From contig CAZSGH010000002.1 in assembly GCA_964606405.1 (NCBI GenBank), positions 43,561 through 107,560 on the forward strand: a stretch of DNA of 64,000 bases. Reading direction: 5' to 3'. This document shows positions 26,179-34,603 of this stretch, one piece after another. Below the pieces are notes generated by a model. That model searched no databases. It was not told the origin of the DNA and saw only the letters and a program-made list of their open reading frames with translations. Each line of letters opens with the position of its first letter. Position 1 is the first letter of the stretch. Both the position numbers and the translations under genes were made by a program. The stretch is from GCA-002282575 sp964606405. Its GTDB lineage: Bacteria; Pseudomonadota; Gammaproteobacteria; Thiomicrospirales; Thiomicrospiraceae.

Positions 26179-26508
26179 ATGCTTAAACATCCTTATTTTT
26201 ATGTCATGATCGTGCTATTAGTTGTCGTTTCCTTGGCATGGGGCAATAAATTGGGATTAGGTAAGCAATATGACTGTGGGCACGGATAGGTAATAACTTT
26301 TAATGCGATAACAGGAAGAACTTACCTTACATATCAATATATTCAATATGTCGGCTCATTTTCTTCTGGGGATATCGCATGGGATACGGAGCCAAATACT
26401 GATATGATCAAGTTACCCAAAACTCTTACATTTGATACAGACAATCCTGAAATTCTATTGAGTGGTGGTTTTGCTGGATCTTACACTCTGTGTAAGCCCC
26501 TGAACTAA
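26179..26508 (+). pseudogene. gene interrupted by one in-frame amber codon
   Basis: Reading from ATG gives a membrane helix (about residues 6-24), then TAG at codon 37, after which the same frame stays open for 72 more codons to TAA. The downstream part looks like ordinary protein (VITFNAITGRTYL..., ...FAGSYTLCKPLN). The whole would be a 109-residue anchored protein. A single point mutation is the simplest cause; suppression or a sequencing error cannot be excluded. Confidence 0.65.
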
Positions 26509-26592
26509 CTCTTTCCACCCCCATCTAAATCGTGACTACACCTTGATACTTATCGTTTTCTTGTTGATAAGCTTAATTGTGATAATGATTAA
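26509..26592. other. short gap between convergent genes
   Basis: AT-rich spacer between the interrupted plus-strand gene and the convergent NlpC/P60-like gene. A possible weak stem (TTATCG...TTGATAAG) is present. Nothing else is seen. Confidence 0.5.
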
Positions 26593-27999
26593 CTATTCCC
26601 CAAGCAGTTTACCAAAATCAATATTGATGACACTATAATCATTATCTGCAACTTCTAAAAAAGTGCTCTCTCTAAAGTAATAATATGAATCATTTAATTT
26701 TTTTATAACTTCATCAAATTCTAATAATTTAATTGGTTCATTTTTTACAAAAAAATCATGAATGCGATTCATCGAGATAATTGATGATGCAAGACAAGTA
26801 AAAGCCAAAGCAAGCAAATTGTTCCCACTTCCTTCTTCAAGGTCTTTGATGAAGGCATAGCTATTCGTAAGATCACAATCACACGCCCTTATCTCAACAT
26901 TTAACCTATTAGTAATAATTTCAAGACGTTGACTAATAAATTTACGAAAAAGTAATACTTCATCATATTTATTGTCCTGTATTAAACTCATCATTGTTAT
27001 GAGTTCAGCAAACCAACAATTAGAGTTATTCACCAAGGATAGAAATAGTTCTTTTGCGATCTTATTATTAAATGAAATAAGGTAATCAAACCTATTTTCA
27101 GTATACTCATCAATAAGATAAGTTTTATATATTGATGTTAATTCAAAATGAAATAGTCTATAAAGTCCATTAAGAAACTCTTCCAATGTTTGCGATTCAA
27201 CCTCAATAAAAGAACGAACAAATCCATCTGGTAATAAACCAGAGAATTCTTTCATTTCTTCTAACAAACAATTTAGCTTCATCACGCCTGTAGCTACTTT
27301 ATCAGCTGTCTTGAAGTTAGATTGGGAGTGATAGAATGACGTTAATTGCAGTTTTAAGTAAAATTTCGCATTAATTTCATTAATTTCATTAATATTTATA
27401 GTTGAATGCTTTATGGTTACATCCTGCCAGCTCTTATCTTTTTTCAATTCGTCATAGATATCTACAGGGAGTACTCCTGTAATTGAACGACTCTTCCTAA
27501 GCTTAACATCAGAAAAAACGCGCGCTATAAGCTCACTACAATGAAAACTTAGTCTAGCGTCTCTTCTTTTACGTAGTTTTACTTTAAAATCAATTAAAAA
27601 GTTGTATGGTAGACCAAAATAATATAGTGCTTTACTAGAAATTTCATTTTGAAGATTTACATTACCAGTAACCTTCTTGTTCCTCAATACTAAAAAACGT
27701 TCAACACCTTTATCGATAAAACCAGAAGATGATAAGCTGTCAATTGTTACACCTGACTTCAAAACATATTCAGGTAGCGAAAGCTCACGAGATACCATCT
27801 TCATCAACTCTCCTTTACTAGGTATTGAATGAAGCACAAGTCCCGAAGATATGACTAGACCTACATGAGTAAACTCTTCCTGATAGCTTTTCGATCTTAC
27901 TTTTTGATACAAAAGATTTATTTTAGCTAGCTTACCAGCGGACTTGATGAATAATACGTCACCAGGTTGTGGTACAAATTGTCCAACGTTTTTATCCAT
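26593..27999 (-). CDS. NlpC/P60-like (YiiX-type) cysteine hydrolase with long C-terminal domain
   Basis: Protein of 468 residues. The N-terminal third has the circularly permuted NlpC/P60 pattern: PQPGDVLFIKS, FTHVGLVI (His) and FHCSELIARVF (Cys), typical of YiiX/YebB-like amidases or lipases. The last 270 residues are helical and unfamiliar. The start overlaps the stop of the upstream gene (TGATG), so I chose ATG there over a longer out-of-character start. The two genes form a pair. A defence or cell-envelope role is possible but unproven. Confidence 0.72.
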   Translation of the reverse strand: MDKNVGQFVPQPGDVLFIKSAGKLAKINLLYQKVRSKSYQEEFTHVGLVISSGLVLHSIPSKGELMKMVSRELSLPEYVLKSGVTIDSLSSSGFIDKGVERFLVLRNKKVTGNVNLQNEISSKALYYFGLPYNFLIDFKVKLRKRRDARLSFHCSELIARVFSDVKLRKSRSITGVLPVDIYDELKKDKSWQDVTIKHSTININEINEINAKFYLKLQLTSFYHSQSNFKTADKVATGVMKLNCLLEEMKEFSGLLPDGFVRSFIEVESQTLEEFLNGLYRLFHFELTSIYKTYLIDEYTENRFDYLISFNNKIAKELFLSLVNNSNCWFAELITMMSLIQDNKYDEVLLFRKFISQRLEIITNRLNVEIRACDCDLTNSYAFIKDLEEGSGNNLLALAFTCLASSIISMNRIHDFFVKNEPIKLLEFDEVIKKLNDSYYYFRESTFLEVADNDYSVINIDFGKLLGE

Positions 28000-28454
28000 C
28001 ACCCCACCCTCTCCAGCAGTGCATGGCAATGGGGTGACTGGGCGACAACGTCGGCGATTTGATTGGCGAGTTCTTGATGCAAGTATTGCGAGCTTAGGTT
28101 GACCCAAACGAGTGCTAGACCAGCACTGGTGAAGGCTTCACTAAGAAAATTGTCACGTTTAATTCTGTCTTCGCGCTCATGAGATTTGTCGTTTAGTTCG
28201 ACCGCGCACAGAAAGTTGAGTTGTTTATCAGTGATAACGAAATCGACATGCTTTTGACTGACTTGAGAAAATAACCAATGCCAACCACTGCCCTTTTCGA
28301 ACTGATTAACACTAGGCATAAGAATGTCGGAAACCCGAACTTTTCCGAACACACGGAAGGCATCGCCAGATATGGCATCGAGGGCATCTAAGAATTTTTG
28401 CTCCGCTTTGGTAAACAAAGCGCCTCTAGGCTTATAGAGGATGGGTGTAGTCAT
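27999..28454 (-). CDS. DUF2726-type protein
   Basis: Protein of 151 residues. The pattern FTKAEQKFLDAL, then HVDFVITDKQLNFLCAVELNDKSH, then RDNFLSEAF with a final hydrophobic strand, matches DUF2726, a restriction-endonuclease-like fold. D...VELNDKSH provides the usual PD-(D/E)xK-like residues. A start seven codons earlier is possible. Coupled to the NlpC/P60-like gene by a TGATG overlap. Confidence 0.75.
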   Translation of the reverse strand: MTTPILYKPRGALFTKAEQKFLDALDAISGDAFRVFGKVRVSDILMPSVNQFEKGSGWHWLFSQVSQKHVDFVITDKQLNFLCAVELNDKSHEREDRIKRDNFLSEAFTSAGLALVWVNLSSQYLHQELANQIADVVAQSPHCHALLERVG

Positions 28455-28545
28455 AATTAACTCGCTTTTCATCATCGAAGTCAGCGGTTAATATACGCCT
28501 GAGCATTTAGTTTGTCAAAGGGGAAGAACATTCCCCTTTTTTAAG

Positions 28546-29085
28546 TTAATCGTCAATCTGTACACTCTCAAACCCACAACTGACCTTCTTAGTCTTGAGA
28601 AACTGATTGACCTCATGCAAGGTTAGCATGTCTCTATTGTGCAAAAGCTCAATACTTTCACGAAAGGTGGCGAGTTGTTGATAGTGCTTCTTCGCAAAAG
28701 CTACAATGCCATCCTCATAACTTGGCGCACTAGTTAGAAGAATACTAATATTTCGTGTTTGTTGAAACAGATCATCGCTTAACCACAATGAATGAGAAGA
28801 TATTTCATTGATAATCGTGTGTGCATCTAGTAAACCATTCTTGTGTGAAAGCAGGATATGGTACGGTAGTCTGTCATCGTCAATGACTGCTGTTTTTAAA
28901 CTAGTAATCAGTTGTTGTATTGACTCGTATGCAGCGATTCGCTTTGCGATAACTAACTTGTAATAATCATGTTCATACCCACGATCTTTTACTCTGAGAT
29001 TAAATCGCCCCGCTATGACTGCACCAATTGTGCCACCAATCACAGAGCTAGAAAGTATTGCGATAACAAGTTGCTCAGTGGACAT
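28546..29085 (-). CDS. hypothetical protein with N-terminal membrane anchor
   Basis: Protein of 179 residues: one N-terminal membrane helix (about 5-27), then a helical cytoplasmic domain (KLVIAKRIAAYESIQQLITSL, SIELLHNRDMLTLHEVNQFL). This is the shape of many uncharacterised mobile-element proteins. No motif recognised. Confidence 0.6.
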   Translation of the reverse strand: MSTEQLVIAILSSSVIGGTIGAVIAGRFNLRVKDRGYEHDYYKLVIAKRIAAYESIQQLITSLKTAVIDDDRLPYHILLSHKNGLLDAHTIINEISSHSLWLSDDLFQQTRNISILLTSAPSYEDGIVAFAKKHYQQLATFRESIELLHNRDMLTLHEVNQFLKTKKVSCGFESVQIDD

Positions 29086-29291
29086 AATTAAGCTCGTTTA
29101 AAACTAAAAGTATCCCCATTGAATACTTCAGCAACAGGACTGGAAAGTTTAATACCATATTAGAAAGCCCTCTTATGACAGTGAATTCGGAGCTGCTCAA
29201 CACGATAAATAAAATTATTGTTGTACATGATATCATTGAGGTGTGTGAAAAAGACAGAATCATAGGCTGTTAATTTTTTAAGGAATAGATT

Positions 29292-29852
29292 GTGGTATAT
29301 ATAGTAAATCGCCTGTACATTGAGTTAAAAAAAGATATCCTATTCTTTGGCTCTTGTGGGGTATTAGTTGTATCTTTTTTCATATTACGCAGTGCATTTC
29401 AAGCACAAGGTGTCGGCTCCTCAGCATCATGGCCAGATGATCTTTTTTCTGATTTTATATCACTTGATGTCTTTGCCTTTTTATCGTTTGGATTTATTGT
29501 TCTAGCTTCTATCAATACTGCGATCTATTTGCTAGGTAAATCATGTACACGGCTTGAGGCTATAATTCAACATATTGAAAACCGCTTTACTCAACTTACA
29601 AGCTCAATCATGTCATTTAGTATCGGAATGGCCGTTGCTGCACTTGGTCATGCCATGATGACATACACAGCTGGTGGTTTGGAGCTTGCCCTATTATTAT
29701 TTGTGCTTAATACTTTACTGTTTGCTGGTTACTATGCAACGCTTTTATATGCTACTCGAGAGAAGCCTTTTGATAATTGGTGGGGTATATCAATTGGATT
29801 AACCCTAACATGTGCATGCTTTCTTTACCTTATCTTGAAAAATGTAAATTGA
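29292..29852 (+). CDS. hypothetical multi-pass membrane protein
   Basis: Protein of 186 residues with GTG start after AGGAATAG. Membrane helices about residues 17-32, 52-75, 105-125, 130-150 and 165-183. No recognised family. It lies just outside the cassette array and on the opposite strand, so it probably marks the flank of the array. Confidence 0.6.
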   Translation: MVYIVNRLYIELKKDILFFGSCGVLVVSFFILRSAFQAQGVGSSASWPDDLFSDFISLDVFAFLSFGFIVLASINTAIYLLGKSCTRLEAIIQHIENRFTQLTSSIMSFSIGMAVAALGHAMMTYTAGGLELALLLFVLNTLLFAGYYATLLYATREKPFDNWWGISIGLTLTCACFLYLILKNVN

Positions 29853-29890
29853 GTAAACCACTAATAAGGTGCTAAGAAAAACGTACTTTA

Positions 29891-30115
29891 GGTGTCGACC
29901 GCATAGCGGCGGAACCATGCTCAATCATTATTGTTTGCTACAATCAGTATTGATGGGGCATGGTTTGGGTAGTGGTGAAAGCAGGGCAGTAATCATATTC
30001 GGCTACTGCTGTTCCAACCCTAACTCGAATCGGCAATGCCCAGCTGAACTGGTCAAGTCGCACAGCCTCCCTCGCCCTCATCCGCAGTCTGTCCGCCTTG
30101 CACGTATTGTTAGGG
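29891..30115 (-). repeat. repeat module A (distal end of cassette array)
   Basis: Shares long stretches with modules B and C. From one end these are GTCGACCGCATAGCGGCGG, a CCATGCTCAAT / ATTGATGGGGCATGG dyad, CATATTCGGCTACTGCTG, CGAATCGGC, CCCAGCTGAACTGGTCAAGT and CCGCAGTCTGTCCG. Between its CCCTAAC ends it forms an attC. No leader peptide is present in this copy. The plus-strand open frame across it is not credible as a gene. Confidence 0.75.
30018..30115 (-). other. attC site, 98 bp, after HEPN-like cassette
   Basis: On the cassette strand it begins with CCCTAAC (R'') and ends with GTTAGGG (R'), exactly complementary. The inner part can pair partly, for example CCAG/CTGG around TTCAG. It follows the stop of the preceding gene by three bases. 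Confidence 0.75.
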
Positions 30116-30118
30116 TAT

Positions 30119-31060
30119 TTATTTGGCATGCGTAATAGCGTTTCTTGAATCTGAAATTACTCGGTCATAGCGCTCAATAAAGACAAGCATCTTGTCGGGG
30201 CTTTCTTGAAATGTCTTAATCCAACGAGATAATGCCTGCGCTATTTCATCTATTAAATCTTTAAAGTTGAAGTATTGAGTGCCTAGGTCGGGATTTGGAA
30301 TATATCCACTTCTTGCGACACAAAAGCTAATTCTCTTTTCTTTTCCGGACAAGACTTTTCTGGAATTCAAATTAGACATGTGAAGAACTGAATTCCGAAG
30401 CTCCCACAGTTGATGCTCGGTAATTTCCAATTTTTCAATTGATGCATACTTTGTTAACCATTGAACGAAACCTTCTTTAACATCACCAAGCTCGAGATAT
30501 GCGATCGTATCGATGAATGAAACAAGAAGCTTCATACACGATACATAGTGCTTTGCGTTAAAAAGAAGTTTTATTGCATTAAAGTAATCGTCGTTCAGCA
30601 ATCGAGGCATATCAAAACCATCTGGCGTGATGTACGACTCCAGGTAATCTGCCATCATACCTTTGCCGAGCTTTGGATGATCTTCAAATGAGCTCACATA
30701 GAATGGATCATACCCGTGTGAGACATCTATCCGCGCCTCACCATTTACAATTGGAGTAATGCAGAAAAGTGGGCTTTCAGGAGCATTGTGGCTAGCGAAA
30801 AACTCTTCAAAGACCTCCATGCTTCTCCCCGCCCTCACCAGTGCCATGTAGGAAGAGTACTTAAATATGCCATCGGAAGTACCAATCGTACATGACCGCA
30901 CGTTAGCAATATCTGCTATTAAGCAGTCGCTAGAAACAGATCTTCTAAGGAGTTCCATTTTTTCTTCATCAGAGCCATCCATTTCATGCACTGCCACACC
31001 GAGCTGACTAATTTTTTCACCGTCAGTATAGAGAAAGCAGTTAAATATTTTTTCCTTCAT
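30119..31060 (-). CDS. cassette gene: HEPN-like protein
   Basis: Protein of 313 residues. The C-terminal half is helical and carries LRNSVLH (Arg222, Asn223, His227), matching the R-N-x3-H active motif of HEPN ribonucleases or their non-catalytic relatives. The N-terminal 150 residues are an unfamiliar alpha/beta domain. Flanked by attC sites on both sides, so it is an integron cassette. Anti-phage or toxin-type RNase activity is an inference from the motif only. Confidence 0.6.
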   Translation of the reverse strand: MKEKIFNCFLYTDGEKISQLGVAVHEMDGSDEEKMELLRRSVSSDCLIADIANVRSCTIGTSDGIFKYSSYMALVRAGRSMEVFEEFFASHNAPESPLFCITPIVNGEARIDVSHGYDPFYVSSFEDHPKLGKGMMADYLESYITPDGFDMPRLLNDDYFNAIKLLFNAKHYVSCMKLLVSFIDTIAYLELGDVKEGFVQWLTKYASIEKLEITEHQLWELRNSVLHMSNLNSRKVLSGKEKRISFCVARSGYIPNPDLGTQYFNFKDLIDEIAQALSRWIKTFQESPDKMLVFIERYDRVISDSRNAITHAK

Positions 31061-31091
31061 ATAGACCTTAGAAATTTCTCGTGGTCAAACA

Positions 31092-31157
31092 CCCTAACGT
31101 GGAGTTGAGTCGCCGACGCGTCTTTTCGCGAAGGTCGCCTCGAGTGCAGTGTTGTGC
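31092..31157 (-). other. attC site after DUF1643 cassette
   Basis: R'' GCACAAC and R' GTTAGGG bound 66 bases on the cassette strand. The core is an imperfect hairpin (GAGGCGACCTTCGCG...CGTCGGCGACTC), the classical 59-base-element layout. Confidence 0.8.
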
Positions 31158-31175
31158 GCCTGTGGCGCAAAACGT

Positions 31176-31712
31176 TTAGAACTCATGAGGCTCGATGCCG
31201 AAAGAGATGTTTGAATAGCAGATCTTTGGATTTCCTGGATGCGGTGCATAGGACGAACCGATGGCGATCTTATACACGGCCTTCCCCTCGAAGAGATTTC
31301 TTAGTTCGTCAGCGCGGTCTCTGAACCGATAGACGCCCTTATTCTTCAACTGGCCAAAAACCAGAAGGAACTCATTGTTCTCCGCTATAGCTTTACGCAA
31401 ATCGAGATAGCATTTTGGATCTTTCGGAGAATCAGTATTGACTTTCTTGGTATCGATCCGCGAGTAGAGATTCAGCATGAGTATCTTGCCGACGTGATGG
31501 AAGTGCTCGAAAACGAACCGCTCAATGTATTCGACCGTCTTATCAGCGTGATCTGCATTGGCGCAACTCGGGTTCTGCCCAATTACACAAAGTGTATGAC
31601 CATCTTCCCTATCGAAGAACGGAAGGCAAAGCTTGCACCTGTGCTCTCCGTTGGCCGAAAAAACGGCTTCGATTTTTGACTTATCAACTTTAGCGAAGTG
31701 AGGAGTTCTCAT
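31176..31712 (-). CDS. cassette gene: DUF1643 protein
   Basis: Protein of 178 residues with the DUF1643 hallmarks: CKLCLPFFDREDGHTLCVIGQNPSCAN, the LMLNLYSRIDT segment and a C-terminal SSYAPHPGNPK. DUF1643 proteins are frequent in integrons, function unknown. The ATG overlaps the stop of a leader peptide (ATGA). It is the first cassette after module B. Confidence 0.82.
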   Translation of the reverse strand: MRTPHFAKVDKSKIEAVFSANGEHRCKLCLPFFDREDGHTLCVIGQNPSCANADHADKTVEYIERFVFEHFHHVGKILMLNLYSRIDTKKVNTDSPKDPKCYLDLRKAIAENNEFLLVFGQLKNKGVYRFRDRADELRNLFEGKAVYKIAIGSSYAPHPGNPKICYSNISFGIEPHEF

Positions 31713-31783
31713 TGGAATGGATACCCACAACCCTGATTATACGGCAAGCCTGCCGTATAACACCCACTAACAGTTTTCATCAT
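31709..31783 (-). CDS. leader peptide upstream of DUF1643 cassette (24 aa)
   Basis: MMKTVSGCYTAGLPYN followed by QGCGYPFQ. A GGAGAGG motif precedes the double ATG. Its TGA overlaps the ATG of the cassette gene, which suggests translational coupling. The first 16 residues differ at one position from the leader in module C. The reading contains the palindrome TATACGGC/GCCGTATA. Confidence 0.7.
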   Translation of the reverse strand: MMKTVSGCYTAGLPYNQGCGYPFQ

Positions 31784-32245
31784 AATCAAAACCTCTCCTA
31801 CCACTTCATTTTAATGTGCTGCATGACATATATCAGCACCTACTTTGGCAAGATAATAGCACAACAATTAATAACTGTGTACAGTCTTAGTTAAGCATTA
31901 ATAGCGCAAATGAATCCATATTAAACGGCATTATGCCCATTGGTGTCGACCGCATAGCGGCGGCGCCATGCTCAATTATTATTAGTTGCTGCAGTCAGTA
32001 TTGATAGGGCATGGTTTGGGGTTATCACCCTCGACGATTTTCTGTTCGCGGGTACTAAACCAGCTCAAAATCGGTTTAGCAGGTAGGCTAATTTTGTGCG
32101 GTGACTTGGGTAGTTGTGAAAGCAGGGTAGGCATCATATTCGGCTACTGCTGCTCCAACCCTAACTCGAATCGGCGATGCCCAGCTGAACTGGTCAAGTC
32201 GCACTGCTCCCCTCGCCTTCATCCGCAGTCTGTCCGACTGCTTTC
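31784..32245 (-). repeat. repeat module B (between two cassette runs)
   Basis: Two parts. The part toward the leader resembles module C (TTGTGCTATTATCTTGCC, AGGTGC, then the leader ribosome site) and probably contains a promoter. The far part resembles module A, with about 70 extra bases inserted in its middle. It contains CCCTAAC and the CCCAGCTGAACTGG hairpin. No gene is credible here. Confidence 0.7.
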
Positions 32246-32294
32246 GTGTCGGGATTGGTAGAATGGGCAATTCAATTAGCCACGGATTCTTGCA

Positions 32295-32360
32295 AACTAA
32301 CATACAAGCAACCTGCCTGCTCAGCCTTTCGAACTGGTCGCCTCGAACGAAGTGTTAGAC
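32295..32360 (-). other. attC site after QxK-motif cassette
   Basis: R'' GTCTAAC overlaps the stop of the upstream gene; R' GTTAGTT closes 66 bases. The stem arms are formed by GAGGCGACCAGTTCG and CTGAGCAGGC-type sequences with bulges. Confidence 0.8.
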
Positions 32361-33017
32361 TGTACGCTTTACAATGCGAGTTGTGATCGCGTGCGCCGGT
32401 TGAATAATGGCTTCTCTTCGGGTGTATCGCTCTTTATCTTGATCGTAATAGAGACCTATTTCTCCAATTCTGCACTCCAGAAATTCGACTCCAAGCATTT
32501 GACCAAGTGGCTTCATCGCTCCGAGACGGTTTGCCTCCGTGCGGTTTCCATGAGTCTCGATAGCGATAGAGGTACTGCAAGCTTTGTACCCAGTTGAGCT
32601 ATAGTCAATGACAAGACCTTCACCGGTTGTTTGTTCCATATCACTGGATTGAGATGCAACAGCCTTGCTTGAGCCTCGCCAGTTGGTCTTTGCCTGAAAG
32701 GGAAGACCCTTCTGACGAAGAGTTTCTCCGAACTCATTAGACACAGATATTTGGAACAAGCCGTCAGAACCGTATAAGCGCTCAGGAGCATTGATGCCTC
32801 GCCCACGGAGCTTCCGATAGGAGACTTGTACCGTGTACTCCCCTGAAGAGCCAGTGAACGTGATTGGACTTTTCATTGCTAACGCCTGGCCTAATGCCCC
32901 AGTTAGCGCGTCTTCATCTGCACTATTATCGTCGAAGCTTGCTTCGGCTGTCGCTACCCCTGCTATGTAACGGTCACGAAGAAAGTCAATTAGATGAGAG
33001 GGCAGTAAATCACGCAT
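32355..33017 (-). CDS. cassette gene: possible nuclease-fold protein
   Basis: Protein of 220 residues, soluble. The stretch GSDGLFQISV followed by FQAKTNWRG could be the D...(Q)xK core of a restriction-like nuclease, and SSTGYKACS follows. This is a weak motif match. It is bounded by attC sites on both sides. No family firmly recognised. Confidence 0.55.
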   Translation of the reverse strand: MRDLLPSHLIDFLRDRYIAGVATAEASFDDNSADEDALTGALGQALAMKSPITFTGSSGEYTVQVSYRKLRGRGINAPERLYGSDGLFQISVSNEFGETLRQKGLPFQAKTNWRGSSKAVASQSSDMEQTTGEGLVIDYSSTGYKACSTSIAIETHGNRTEANRLGAMKPLGQMLGVEFLECRIGEIGLYYDQDKERYTRREAIIQPAHAITTRIVKRTV

Positions 33018-33042
33018 ACCATATCCTTTTGTTGTGTTTGCA

Positions 33043-33096
33043 GTTTAACGTCAGAGTTAACCAGGCCGCGTGCTTTCGGCATCGATCTGGTTGAGC
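33043..33096 (-). other. attC site after anchored beta-protein cassette
   Basis: R'' GCTCAAC and R' GTTAAAC bound 54 bases. CCAGATCGATGCCG...CGCGGCCTGG forms the stem. It overlaps the 3' end of the upstream gene, common for compact cassettes. Confidence 0.78.
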
Positions 33097-33908
33097 GATT
33101 TGTTAGGGATCTGTTCCGGGATTGACCGGAACCAGTACTTAAAACCTCTTTCTAATATTTCCTTATCAAAGAGTTTTTGCTCCATATTCATAAATACATA
33201 CCCGTATTGGTTGAGCAACACTAGCTGAATTTCATAGCCACCTGCTTCTAGGTATTTATTCAACTCTTTTTCTTTAGGCAAAATAACTGTGGTCTTGGTT
33301 GTTTTATGAGGGGCTATGGAAATCATTCCATTTACCGTCATACCATTTTCTGGTATCTGCACTTTTGCGCTGCCACTATATATAACAGATTGGGTCCCTG
33401 GAGAAACGGAACGCACAATATAAAATTCCGCCTTCCTATCTAAATCCGAGTTTTCATTCCATGTACTTTCAATCGTAACAGGTATCTTGATTTCCTGAAG
33501 CGCAACCTGCTGCTCTTCATTACCTTTTTTTGACGAGGATTCCAAATTTATTGTGTTAATGAAGTTGCCAATGAATATAAGCAAAACACCAGCAATTACG
33601 CTGACCATTAAATTACCGACAAATCCTTCGTGCCATGACTTCTTGACGATTCTCTGAACCTCGTTAGATATGGGTATGCGCTCAGAATCAGCCGATTTAT
33701 CATCGGGTCCATTTGCTGACAAAAGCTCATCAATTAGATCTTTTATTGCTCTTCTATAACCAGACCCTTCATCCCGATTACTTAATTGGTAGTCCGCTTT
33801 TTTAAGCACCGAAAGGGGAAATGACTCTAGCTCTGAGCGGTCACCATTCTTTAAGTACCGCATTGCGGCACCCATAACCGCTTGCGATTCTTCATCTCTT
33901 GCTACCAT
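33057..33908 (-). CDS. cassette gene: single-helix anchored protein
   Basis: Protein of 283 residues: cytoplasmic N-terminal part of about 95 residues, one membrane helix about 99-117 (LMVSVIAGVLLIFIGNFI), then an outside beta-rich domain. The stop lies inside the attC, so the C-terminus is partly attC-encoded. No family recognised. Confidence 0.6.
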   Translation of the reverse strand: MVARDEESQAVMGAAMRYLKNGDRSELESFPLSVLKKADYQLSNRDEGSGYRRAIKDLIDELLSANGPDDKSADSERIPISNEVQRIVKKSWHEGFVGNLMVSVIAGVLLIFIGNFINTINLESSSKKGNEEQQVALQEIKIPVTIESTWNENSDLDRKAEFYIVRSVSPGTQSVIYSGSAKVQIPENGMTVNGMISIAPHKTTKTTVILPKEKELNKYLEAGGYEIQLVLLNQYGYVFMNMEQKLFDKEILERGFKYWFRSIPEQIPNKSLNQIDAESTRPG

Positions 33909-33921
33909 ATTTCTTATTGAT

Positions 33922-33983
33922 TCCTAACGTTTGAATTCAACGAGCTGGGCGGATTTTGCTCAGATCTGGTGAAATGATGGGGC
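33922..33983 (-). other. attC site after GGCT-like cassette
   Basis: R' GTTAGGA is clear. The R'' side (GCCCCATC) departs from the RYYYAAC consensus. CAGATCTGAGCAAAATCCGCCCAGCTCG forms the imperfect stem region. Confidence 0.6.
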
Positions 33984-33992
33984 AAGCGGCAA

Positions 33993-34511
33993 CTACGCAT
34001 GGTTATTGACCGCTTTCCAAAGGGTGAAGACTGCTGGGTCGTTAATGCCCAAGTCGGAGAGTTTGTCAGCGATGCCGTTGACGTAGGATAAGCATGTGCC
34101 ATCAGTGCCTGACGCAGCCAACACCATTGCGGCTAGCTCTTCGGTAGCCCTTCCTTCAATGACATTTTGTCCGTTGTAGAGCGGGACAAGGGCCGACACT
34201 TCCGATTGATCCACAAGGCATACCAATAGCTTGTGAAGTCGGAATGCTTTTCCCTCTCGCTCTTCGAGGTAGGACAGAACTTCCACCTCCTGCGCATCTG
34301 GGAATTGAAAAGCAATGCCTCGACAAACGCTGGCATCAAGCTTAGAGAGATTGAGAGTTGGACCAGGAGCAGCTTTCGTACCCCAATTCCGCACCGATGC
34401 TTTGTTGAACCTGCGGCAATAGCCAGGGAGGTCAGCCACTGCTCGGCGAGTACAGCCATGCTTGGCTTCCCAACCATCCCACATAAGCGACCCGTACCCA
34501 AACACCCACAT
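33993..34511 (-). CDS. cassette gene: gamma-glutamylcyclotransferase-like (ChaC type)
   Basis: Protein of 172 residues starting MWVFGYGSLMWDGWEA, the ChaC/GGCT substrate-binding loop. A conserved Glu follows in the EEREGKAFRLH region. Such enzymes cleave glutathione or gamma-glutamyl amines. ATG at this Met (or the one just before) was chosen; the longer frame runs into the attC. Confidence 0.82.
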   Translation of the reverse strand: MWVFGYGSLMWDGWEAKHGCTRRAVADLPGYCRRFNKASVRNWGTKAAPGPTLNLSKLDASVCRGIAFQFPDAQEVEVLSYLEEREGKAFRLHKLLVCLVDQSEVSALVPLYNGQNVIEGRATEELAAMVLAASGTDGTCLSYVNGIADKLSDLGINDPAVFTLWKAVNNHA

Positions 34512-34547
34512 CATCAATTCCTCAGTAGATCGGCGGTAGCTGTTGCC

Positions 34548-34598
34548 GCCCAACGTAAAATTAGCCGGCTCCGCGCTTTTGCGGAGTCCAGGTTGAAT
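34548..34598 (-). other. attC site after TIR cassette
   Basis: R' GTTGGGC and R'' ATTCAAC bound 51 bases. ACTCCGC...GCGGAG with loop AAAAGC makes a strong stem. Confidence 0.78.
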
Positions 34599-34603
34599 TT
34601 GGG

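Noticed and set aside
29869..32261. Plus-strand ORFs across modules A and B as genes
   Set aside because: They read through attC and repeat DNA, lack ribosome sites, and their similarity is explained by the repeated DNA.
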